Assembly: GCF_900112615.1 (NCBI RefSeq)
Contig: NZ_FOMK01000011.1
Coordinates: 124,001 to 188,000 of the forward strand
Reading direction: 5' to 3'
DNA from: Chitinophaga sp. CF118
GTDB taxonomy: Bacteria > Bacteroidota > Bacteroidia > Chitinophagales > Chitinophagaceae
Length of the DNA stretch: 64,000 nucleotides
Shown: one piece after another, positions 33,889 through 40,895 of the stretch
Layout of the letters: the number at the start of each line of letters is the position of its first letter
Position numbering within the stretch: position 1 is the first letter of the stretch
Translations under genes and position numbers: made by a program
The notes under the pieces: generated by a model
Told to the model about the DNA's origin: nothing
The model's database searches: none
What the model saw: the letters and a program-made list of their open reading frames with translations, nothing else

Positions 33889-33956
33889 AATCTACCAGTT
33901 ACCTGTATCACGAATTCACGTTCAAGATAGCGGGCAGTGCTCCGTTTACGTTAATC
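33866..33956. repeat. 27-nt direct repeat copied from the tpiA terminator
   Basis: GCGGGCAGTGCCCCGTTTGC plus GTTAATC at 33866-33892 recurs at 33930-33956 with 25 of 27 positions identical. The second copy has only the right half of the hairpin. Confidence 0.7.
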
Positions 33957-34196
33957 CCGTTGTTTGAATACAGAGGTGTTCCGAAGTCCGGCTGCCCTGT
34001 TAAAAAGGGAATTAGATCGTTAAGAATGCCGGCATGAGTCTCATCCCGGGAGAGGGGCCTCTCTTCAGTTAGCTTGGGATCATAAAAAAGTTAGCAATAA
34101 ATACTAAGAAAATTAGTAAATGTGAAGATTAGTTGTATATTTGTGATGTCAATATTCAAATAACCAATACACTTTAAGTCCTAAACTTATTTGGTT
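33889..34196. other. intergenic region between tpiA and the RNA-ligase-like gene
   Basis: About 300 nt with the second 27-nt repeat copy and a TATATTTG box at 34136-34143 that probably belongs to the next gene. No ORF. Confidence 0.4.
34136..34143 (+). promoter_or_regulatory. -7 box of the 2'-5' RNA ligase-like gene
   Basis: TATATTTG fits TAnnTTTG, 54 nt before the ATG. Confidence 0.45.
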
Positions 34197-34802
34197 ATGC
34201 AAGCAAATAACAACATAGCATCCGAACAGGAAACATTGTACGATTACCTACTGATAGTAACACCAGGTACTCAGATTAACAATGATGTAAAAGCCATGAA
34301 AAAGCTGATAGCCCAGGAGCTGGGCATGAATGGCAACAGGGTTTCTGAGGCACATATCAACCTGTTCCGTTCAGAGTTTCCTGTAAAATATCAGGATGAT
34401 TTTATCTACCTGTTAGACAATATTGCAAAGAAGCAATCAGGATTTACCCTGTATACTTCCCGTTTTGATCATTTTGAGCATGGGAATGACAAGCATACTA
34501 TCTATGTAAATGTTGCTAATCCTAAACCGATGGCCGAGTTACATAAAAAGATCCTGCAGGAATTTGACATAAAACCGACTACATACAAACCTCATATAAC
34601 ATTAGCGAGAGCTATCAGTACTACTGAATTCGGGAAGGTATACGACCATTTTAATAACCAGATATTCGTCCGTAGTTTTCAGTGCAGGAGTTTTACATTG
34701 TTACGTAAACCGGCTACTGGCGGCAGTTATGAACCTGTAAAGGAATTCATATTTGGCAATGAAGTACATAAAGAGAAAACACTTTTCAATTATGCAGCAT
34801 AA
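34197..34802 (+). CDS. 2'-5' RNA ligase / 2H phosphoesterase family protein
   Basis: 201 residues from the ATG at 34197. The 2H fold needs two H-x-T/S motifs: the second is canonical, KPHITLAR with H133-I-T135, while the first reads EAHINLF with H53-I-N55, Asn replacing Thr/Ser. Strand pattern and spacing fit LigT/2H proteins that hydrolyse or form 2',3'-cyclic phosphate bonds in RNA. The changed first motif may alter activity. It stands alone with its own promoter. Confidence 0.8.
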   Translation: MQANNNIASEQETLYDYLLIVTPGTQINNDVKAMKKLIAQELGMNGNRVSEAHINLFRSEFPVKYQDDFIYLLDNIAKKQSGFTLYTSRFDHFEHGNDKHTIYVNVANPKPMAELHKKILQEFDIKPTTYKPHITLARAISTTEFGKVYDHFNNQIFVRSFQCRSFTLLRKPATGGSYEPVKEFIFGNEVHKEKTLFNYAA

Positions 34803-34910
34803 TATGCCCGGTTTATTTCATCCTTTGTTTGCTTTTCCCTCAATTGTTCATTAAATCCCGGATAATAGTTAACCTGTTTATGTAGCTTTGATGCTGTCAC
34901 TGCTGAAGGC

Positions 34911-35192
34911 ATGCATATGCAAAAACTACATTCAACAATTACAGTTAAAGGAAGGGTACAAGGTGTTTTTTTCAGAGCCAGTACTAAACATACCGCCGAT
35001 CATTTAGGGATCCGGGGAGAGGTGAAGAATCTGCCCGATGGTAGTGTATGGATAGCGGCAGAAGGAGAGACGCTCGCGATGGAATTATTTATAGCGTGGT
35101 GCTGGCAAGGCCCGCCTTTAGCAAAAGTGACGGACGTTACAGTTACAGCAGGTCCATTACAACATTACGAAGGATTTAAAGTAATGCATTAA
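34911..35192 (+). CDS. acyP: acylphosphatase
   Basis: 93 residues (or 91 from the second ATG at 34917). It hydrolyses acyl phosphates such as carbamoyl phosphate or 1,3-bisphosphoglycerate. The catalytic Arg22 lies in KGRVQGVFFRAST and Asn40 in GEVKNLPDGSV, both complete. The length and ferredoxin-like strand order are normal for the family. It is monocistronic with a strong terminator. Confidence 0.93.
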   Translation: MHMQKLHSTITVKGRVQGVFFRASTKHTADHLGIRGEVKNLPDGSVWIAAEGETLAMELFIAWCWQGPPLAKVTDVTVTAGPLQHYEGFKVMH

Positions 35193-35241
35193 TTATCCTA
35201 TGGACAGGTGGCTCCTGAGGGGGCCTGCTTTAATAAAGTAA

Positions 35242-35288
35242 CTCCGTAAGAATTACCTGCTTGGGCAATACTTACGGAGCCTGTTTTT
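35242..35288 (+). terminator. rho-independent terminator after acyP
   Basis: CTCCGTAAG and CTTACGGAG form a 9-bp stem with a 20-nt loop; CCTGTTTTT follows. Confidence 0.75.
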
Positions 35289-35414
35289 AAGCTATTTTAC
35301 CAATCAATTGATTTACAATTTTCGGGAATAGATTTTCAAAAAAAGAAGGTGCATTATCCGTTTACCTCTGTTGTTTGTGTAGAAAAATATTTAAATAAAT
35401 GGCTCCAAAATATT

Positions 35415-36524
35415 TTAATCCGCTGCGAGTTTACTGCTTACAGCCTTATCCAATGCAGCTTTAGGCACAATAATAGTTACTGTATTAATCGCAAAATATG
35501 GAATTGATACATTCATATATCCGCTGAAAGGTCCCGATTTCTCACCCCATGAGTTCTTGACAATGAAAAAGTCCTTACCCTCTTTGCTTTTGCCAATACC
35601 GGTAATATGCATCAGGTGATCATCTTCGGTAATTAATTCTTCATACAACTGCTGACGTCGGTTTTGTGTAAATGGTTTTTCTTCTGTATCAGGACTAAAA
35701 GAACTGCTTCTTCCGATAGTATCAATAGTGGGAAACAGGGCATATCCTTTACCTGTCATCCATCCTTTGTTACTGACATCAGCATCCCACAATACGGTAT
35801 AACCTTTTGCCAGCGCTGTTTTGACAATAGAGATCATCTCATTGAGGGGAATGTTTAGATAAGCACCATTTGAAAAATTATCCGGTACTTCTACAATGAA
35901 AGATTTATAGAATGGATGATCGGAAAAAGAGGTAAGATTTACAAAATCATCCGGATTAAATTTTACTACTTCTTTCGCAAAGGTGAGTGGCGTATAAGTA
36001 CGGCCATTATAGATAAACGTTGCCGGGGGAGCACCCAGGTACTGATCAAGTATAGCTGTCAGATGTGCCTGCCAGTTGTCAGGAATGGGTCTGTTAACCT
36101 TCAGTACGCTATCCAGGTAACTTTTCATAGCAGCTACCAGCGCGCCATGGTCATGCTGTGTTTGCCCTCCTTTAAGTCCGCTATATACACTTTCCGGCAT
36201 AATGCCATAAGTCGCTGCTGCATGGATTACATCATGCCCGAGCCCGCCTTCATCAAAACGGGCAAATCCCTGACGGTGGATATAATTCTTCGCCTTTTCG
36301 ATGTAAATGTTGCGTACGGTGAACATTTCGGATAAGTCCAGTGCGGGTAGTCCTTTACGCAAGCATTCTGATTCTATCAGAGAGGTAGTGGAAAAACACC
36401 AGCAGGTACCCGTCATAGACTGGTTCTTGACAGGTGTAGCTGGGTTATTCTTTATAACAGTTATATCCTGGGCCTGTGCTCCTATTGTAAAGAAGATTAT
36501 CAGGATACCTATATAAGCTTTCAT
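35415..36524 (-). CDS. secreted papain-like (C1) cysteine peptidase
   Basis: 369 residues with a signal peptide (about 1-19, AQAQ). The catalytic set of papain/bleomycin-hydrolase enzymes is visible: Q35 and C41 in VKNQSMTGTCWCFST, His near 302 in HLMHITGIG, and Asn near 318 in IVKNSWGEKSG. The architecture is closest to the C1B (bleomycin hydrolase/aminopeptidase C) branch, but with export signal. It likely degrades peptides outside the cytoplasm. The gene stands alone, divergent from no close partner; its 3' end lies 125 nt beyond the acyP terminator. Confidence 0.9.
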   Translation of the reverse strand: MKAYIGILIIFFTIGAQAQDITVIKNNPATPVKNQSMTGTCWCFSTTSLIESECLRKGLPALDLSEMFTVRNIYIEKAKNYIHRQGFARFDEGGLGHDVIHAAATYGIMPESVYSGLKGGQTQHDHGALVAAMKSYLDSVLKVNRPIPDNWQAHLTAILDQYLGAPPATFIYNGRTYTPLTFAKEVVKFNPDDFVNLTSFSDHPFYKSFIVEVPDNFSNGAYLNIPLNEMISIVKTALAKGYTVLWDADVSNKGWMTGKGYALFPTIDTIGRSSSFSPDTEEKPFTQNRRQQLYEELITEDDHLMHITGIGKSKEGKDFFIVKNSWGEKSGPFSGYMNVSIPYFAINTVTIIVPKAALDKAVSSKLAAD

Positions 36525-36566
36525 ATAAAGTTTGAGGTTTAGGAACTAAAGATAAGGGGGAACCAT

Positions 36567-36605
36567 CAAAAAAAAACGCTACTGCTGTATGAACGGCAGT
36601 AGCGT
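36567..36605 (-). terminator. rho-independent terminator of the BlaI-M56 operon
   Basis: On the minus strand ACGCTACTGC pairs with GCAGTAGCGT around a 10-nt loop, followed by TTTTTTTTT. Placed 24 nt after the M56 stop codon. Confidence 0.9.
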
Positions 36606-36628
36606 GGTATAATTGTTCAACAAAGGAG

Positions 36629-38608
36629 TTAGTCCTCGGATATATTGATCGTTAAGTTGTCCTCTTTACCAATAATGGAAAGTCCTTTAACATTCTTCAG
36701 CAGTTTGCTGTATTTCTTTTCTACAGCTGAAGATTGCACTACTCCATTCACTGTTAATACACCATTCTTTTTACTGATGGTATATCCGGCTTTAGGATCT
36801 ATCAGCTTGTCTGCTGTCATCTGTTCTATTAATAATTTAAAGTCTTTATCAGAAGAGGTATTTGTTGTTTTATTTTTATTGTTGTTGCTAGTGCTAGTGC
36901 TAGTAGTCGTGCTCGTGATGCTATTACTGTTGCTATTGACTGTTACCCTGCTTTGCGATTGCGCATTTACTATTTCTTTCTGTGCTTTAGCGATTTCTTG
37001 CTTTACATTTGCCATCGCCTGTTTGTATTCCTCACTATTCATCACCTCCTTTGCATTGGCTATGTTCTTTTTTATTTCTTCGACGTTGAAATTAGCCATA
37101 GCAGCTTTGGCGCTTTCCATCCCGATGCGTACACTTTCTTCTATAACTTTTGGATCTACCGCTGTCTTTGCTTCCTGCATGCCTGCTTTGATATCTTCAT
37201 TGATCTTTTTCCAGTCAATGTTTTTCATAGCAGTTTGCACATCTTTGTTAATCTTGTCCCAGTCTACATTTTTCATCGCGCTGGTTACATCTGCATTCAT
37301 CTGTTTCCAGTCTATCTTTTCCATTGCTAGTTTTGCGGCTTCCATACCTGCCTTAGCAGCATCCATTTGAGCATTGGCAGCATCCATTTCATGATTTGCT
37401 TCCATTTGCTTCTCTTCTACCGCTTTCTTCTCTGCATCTTGTTTTTCCGCATTTTGTTTTTCTGTGGGAACGGTATCGCTGATGTAGCGTGCAAAATGGA
37501 TAGGGCGAGCCACTATTCCAGGAGCGATTGGAGCTGTTACAGTAATTTTCGCAGGAGGAACTGTGCCTTCAGCTTTTGCACCTGAAGGATTGAGCCAGGC
37601 GATGGATATCAGGCCAACTGCGATGATCAGTACTGCTAATAATTTTTGAGTATAGTTAATGTTTTTAGTTTTCATTTCCATGATGCGTTTAATGCGGTGA
37701 AATAAGTGTTGTTTATTATCAGCTGCCGCCATCGCCAGTGCATTGACTGTTAACCGGTATTCCTCCAATGCTACCAGGGCTTTGGCATAATTCAGTGGTT
37801 GCACTTTACCTGCTATTACCAGGTCGTCGCAACAATGTTCCCTTTCAATGCGGATACTTTTTGAGATCAGCCATATGAAAGGATTAAAAAACAGGATGGT
37901 TTCAACAATGGATTGGAAGATATTCAGTAGATAATCATTGCGTTTGATGTGTGCCAGCTCATGAAGCAGAATAGCTTCCAGCTGTTCGGCTGTTAAGTTG
38001 TTAAACATGATTACAGGGAGTATGATCAGTGGCTTCAGGAAGCCGATCATAACAGGTACCTGTATATGTTCTGAAATAAGCAGTTTTACCTTTTTCGACA
38101 GCTGTAGCTGCAGCATCAGTTTGTCGAGATGTTTTTCCCAAACGGGATCTATGGGTAATACCTGTTTTCTTCTGATCTGCCGCAGGTGCAGGAGATCCAT
38201 AACTAGTTTGATGGTCATACTTGCTACGCCAGCCACATAAACGACAGTCAGCAGTGGGAATAAGACTTCCAGACCGGGAAAGGCACCTGTCAATTCCTGT
38301 TGACTGTGATAAATAGCAGGCAGTTCAAGGGCTGTTTGCCTGACGCCGGTATCTATCATTTGTTGGGCAGCCTGGTGAATCTGTTGAATCGTTTGCAGTT
38401 GTTGCCAGAGGGTAATGATGAACCAGCTGAAAATGCCTGTCAGCGAAATAAAGGACAGGTTGTATTTTATACTGGCGCTGGCTTGTGGCCATATCATCAG
38501 TACCAGCCGTAAACAGGCATATACAAGTAATGCCTGCCAGAAAGAGTGGAGCAGGGCCCATCCAAAAGCCTGGATCAGATCTGCAGTGAAAGGAATTTGC
38601 GCAGTCAT
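36629..38608 (-). CDS. M56 (BlaR1-type) membrane metallopeptidase with a repeat-bearing periplasmic tail
   Basis: 659 residues. Membrane spans lie at about 12-39, 53-68, 118-140 and 320-338. The M56 zinc site is complete: HELAHIKRND with HELAH at about 216-220 and the downstream EREHCCDD near 254-261. Beyond the last span there is no penicillin-binding domain. Instead, about 270 residues of charged helix follow, with three 16-residue repeats of the form [KN]-[IV]-DW-x-x-[MI]-N-x-D-[VI]-x-x-[AG]-M near 415-462, an Asn/Ser/Thr-rich spacer and a C-terminal 70-residue domain. By analogy with BlaR1 it would cleave BlaI on sensing a periplasmic signal, but the signal is unlikely to be a beta-lactam bound covalently. 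It lies 35 nt after blaI. Confidence 0.85.
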   Translation of the reverse strand: MTAQIPFTADLIQAFGWALLHSFWQALLVYACLRLVLMIWPQASASIKYNLSFISLTGIFSWFIITLWQQLQTIQQIHQAAQQMIDTGVRQTALELPAIYHSQQELTGAFPGLEVLFPLLTVVYVAGVASMTIKLVMDLLHLRQIRRKQVLPIDPVWEKHLDKLMLQLQLSKKVKLLISEHIQVPVMIGFLKPLIILPVIMFNNLTAEQLEAILLHELAHIKRNDYLLNIFQSIVETILFFNPFIWLISKSIRIEREHCCDDLVIAGKVQPLNYAKALVALEEYRLTVNALAMAAADNKQHLFHRIKRIMEMKTKNINYTQKLLAVLIIAVGLISIAWLNPSGAKAEGTVPPAKITVTAPIAPGIVARPIHFARYISDTVPTEKQNAEKQDAEKKAVEEKQMEANHEMDAANAQMDAAKAGMEAAKLAMEKIDWKQMNADVTSAMKNVDWDKINKDVQTAMKNIDWKKINEDIKAGMQEAKTAVDPKVIEESVRIGMESAKAAMANFNVEEIKKNIANAKEVMNSEEYKQAMANVKQEIAKAQKEIVNAQSQSRVTVNSNSNSITSTTTSTSTSNNNKNKTTNTSSDKDFKLLIEQMTADKLIDPKAGYTISKKNGVLTVNGVVQSSAVEKKYSKLLKNVKGLSIIGKEDNLTINISED

Positions 38609-38643
38609 GATGGTTTTGTTTTTATGTGCCGCAACGCAGCAGG

Positions 38644-39036
38644 TTACTTTTTCTGTTGATTTTCTATCTCATTAAGGTATTGCTTGATCTTTTCCAGTTC
38701 TTCCTTTGAAGAATGGTGATTGCCTAATGCCTGGAGCACCAGTTGTGAAGCAGAACCATTGAACACAGTATCTATCATTTTATTCAGTAACTGTTGTTGT
38801 GTACTCTCCTGGGAAATAGCGGCTTCATATATGTGTGTTTTACTGCTGGTATCTCTTTTAAGCAAATTCTTCTCATGCATGATTTGCATCAGCTTGAGTG
38901 TAGTGGTATATCCTGCATCCTTTGTCTTTTCCAGGATTTCATGTACTTCCCTTACTGTGCTGGCACCTTTATCCCACAATATTCCCAATATTTCCAGTTC
39001 ACTTTCTGTAGGTTTCGTCTGTTTAACGGTGCTCAT
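38644..39036 (-). CDS. BlaI/MecI/CopY-family transcriptional repressor
   Basis: 130 residues. The winged-helix DNA-binding domain occupies about 1-80 (PTESELEILGILWDKGASTVREVHEIL, then YTTTLKLMQIMHEKNLLKRD) and the rest is the dimerisation and cleavage part. This is the usual partner of M56 peptidases, which cut the repressor to derepress the operon. It is the first gene of the pair; the M56 gene starts 35 nt after its stop. A likely operator would lie upstream at 39037-39110, where TACGA/TCGTA motifs recur (GTACGAATATCTTCGTA, ATGTACGATACTTTTCGTA). Confidence 0.93.
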   Translation of the reverse strand: MSTVKQTKPTESELEILGILWDKGASTVREVHEILEKTKDAGYTTTLKLMQIMHEKNLLKRDTSSKTHIYEAAISQESTQQQLLNKMIDTVFNGSASQLVLQALGNHHSSKEELEKIKQYLNEIENQQKK

Positions 39037-39045
39037 AATTACAAT

Positions 39046-39100
39046 GATTATTGATGTACGAATATCTTCGTATCAAATGTACGATACTTTTCGTAATTGC
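39046..39100. promoter_or_regulatory. probable operator of the blaI-M56 operon
   Basis: Two dyad sites with TACGAA/TTCGTA half-sites occur at about 39056-39072 (TACGAATATCTTCGTA) and 39079-39096 (TACGATACTTTTCGTA). BlaI-family repressors bind such paired dyads (TACA/TGTA-like) at their own promoters. Binding is inferred from position and symmetry. Confidence 0.55.
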
Positions 39101-39293
39101 CAAATTTATGTTTGAAATAATAAAAAACAGGCATGCCACCCTTCTGTTCTGAAATCGTTCAGTAGAAGAGGTAGCTATACCTGGCGCAAGTAATATACTA
39201 TTGATGAAATGAGGGCTGTGCTATTAAGAACGATAAGCGACAGACTGTTTCGTTGTTTTTAGCAGATCCTGCTTTTAGTAATGATGAGTGCCA

Positions 39294-39923
39294 TTAGAAA
39301 ATCCCGGCCTTTAAGCCTGCATGTATAGTGGGATTACTGAGTTTACTGTCTGTGATACCTGGAGTACTGGATCCCCGGATCAGTCTGTAAGAAGCGCCTA
39401 TGTCAAACCGGAGATTTTTTATAATGTTCAGTTCAAGATTGGCAAAGGGTTCTACTACAAAAAAACCGCTTCCATCATGGTGAGTCGAATTATGATTATC
39501 ACCGTCATCGAATCTGTATTTCTCTCTTCTGGATACACCGCCACCACCTATGAGCGTACCGGCAGTCCAGTGAATCAGTTTATTTGTATTATGAACGTAC
39601 TCTGCTACAAAACCGGTATACCATAAGCTTAGATACTCTTTATTTCCATTGATATTTACAGTTGGCATTTGTATGTTGTTAACAAGTGACCAGCTACCTG
39701 CTCCAAGCATTATTTTGTTGTTTAGCAGTACGCCGCCATAGCCACCTACCAGTACTCCAAAATTACCATCAATGGATGTAAATTTAGTCGCAGGCGCGCC
39801 ATAGGCACCTACTTTTGTTTTCCCTTGTCCTTTTCTGGAAAATAATGTTTCAGTTTGGGCATGCTGAGCCCTTGCCTGCTGTACTGTAATCAGTACCAGC
39901 AATGCCAGTAATACTTTTTTCAT
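39294..39923 (-). CDS. secreted outer-membrane-type hypothetical protein
   Basis: 209 residues from the ATG at 39921-39923 with a signal peptide (about 1-19, ARAQ). The mature part alternates hydrophobic and polar residues with many Gly and aromatic positions (GVLVGGYGGVLLNNKIMLGAGSW, WTAGTLIGGGGVS, FANLELNIIKNLRFDIGASYRL), as in small outer-membrane barrels. It ends in a Phe (KAGIF), the usual barrel terminus. It is the last gene after the DUF4249 and TonB receptor genes on the same strand, 79 nt downstream, so it probably belongs to that unit. No specific family recognised. Confidence 0.7.
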   Translation of the reverse strand: MKKVLLALLVLITVQQARAQHAQTETLFSRKGQGKTKVGAYGAPATKFTSIDGNFGVLVGGYGGVLLNNKIMLGAGSWSLVNNIQMPTVNINGNKEYLSLWYTGFVAEYVHNTNKLIHWTAGTLIGGGGVSRREKYRFDDGDNHNSTHHDGSGFFVVEPFANLELNIIKNLRFDIGASYRLIRGSSTPGITDSKLSNPTIHAGLKAGIF

Positions 39924-40002
39924 GAAATATTTTTTGTTGTTTGATGTGGTAGGAAGCTGACTAAAAAGCATTGCTTTTTAGTCAGCTGTATAATATAAAA
40001 TC

Positions 40003-40875
40003 TTATTCAATTACTTTCTCGCTGCTGCTTACGGCTGAAGTTCCAAACCATCCAAGCAGTTTTTGTGTACCGCCTCCGGCTGTGACATTTACTGCATTGC
40101 ATTTCACATTTTCCAATACTTTGGCAAACAGGCCACCGTTATTCAATTGTTCTTTTACCTGTGTAAGGAAGAAGTGGCTCTGATTGGTCAATGAGCGGAT
40201 TTTAACGATCACTTTATCTCCCTTCTGGTATGGATGTTCTTCGTCTGTTATGCTTTCCTGTATGGGAAGTACAAAGGAGGCGCCATCCTGTACACTCTGA
40301 TCAAAGTAACCATCTACCGAGAAGTCGTCTCCTACACGATGCCAGATATTATTGCGGTAGGAACGGATCCAGTAATAGTCTACCGCACCGGCAACATCCT
40401 TTGCATGGAACTTGGCATAATATCCGTCTTCCTCCACCGCATTCTCAGCTTTAGTTTTGTATTTGTAGGTGATAGAATCTATGGGAGTGTTTCTTTTAAT
40501 AGTATCCACTGCTTCAAATGTTTCACCTTTATACACCACTCGTAACCGGTAAGCATGGCCGGTAACACCTACGGATATATGATCCCCTGCATTAAAAGTA
40601 TATGCAGTGTCGGTAAAATTGAAAGCATATGTTATATCTGCTGTTTCATCTATCAGTGAAATGATTGCGTCCTTAATAACAGGAGCAGGTGTTTGATCTG
40701 TATATGATTGTACAGACTGCGTAAACCTGATAACCTGTAAACCTGGTTCATTTGTGATCCATGCATCCAGCACAGGGTAGGAGGTACCCTTCGCTATGTC
40801 AAGGTCTATTTTATCTTCACAGGCACTGAAGCCTGCTACCATCGCTAATAATATTCCGAGTCGTAACTTTTTCAT
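40003..40875 (-). CDS. DUF4249 lipoprotein
   Basis: 290 residues. The lipobox GFSAC places the lipidated Cys at about 19 (CEDKIDLD...). The remaining beta-rich protein matches DUF4249, a Bacteroidota lipoprotein family nearly always encoded directly after a TonB-dependent receptor. It is 20 nt downstream of such a receptor here. Together they probably form an outer-membrane uptake pair, with the lipoprotein on the cell surface. The ligand is unknown. Confidence 0.88.
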   Translation of the reverse strand: MKKLRLGILLAMVAGFSACEDKIDLDIAKGTSYPVLDAWITNEPGLQVIRFTQSVQSYTDQTPAPVIKDAIISLIDETADITYAFNFTDTAYTFNAGDHISVGVTGHAYRLRVVYKGETFEAVDTIKRNTPIDSITYKYKTKAENAVEEDGYYAKFHAKDVAGAVDYYWIRSYRNNIWHRVGDDFSVDGYFDQSVQDGASFVLPIQESITDEEHPYQKGDKVIVKIRSLTNQSHFFLTQVKEQLNNGGLFAKVLENVKCNAVNVTAGGGTQKLLGWFGTSAVSSSEKVIE

Positions 40876-40895
40876 ATCTGTTTTTTGAAGGATGG

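Noticed and set aside
36645..37370. Plus-strand ORF of 241 codons opposite the M56 gene
   Set aside because: It is the mirror of the repeat- and Asn/Ser/Thr-rich tail of M56, giving a low-complexity Leu/Ser run without any domain. The minus strand carries the real gene.
36629..39036. BlaI-M56 pair as a beta-lactam resistance system
   Set aside because: No beta-lactamase gene is adjacent and the sensor lacks a penicillin-binding domain.
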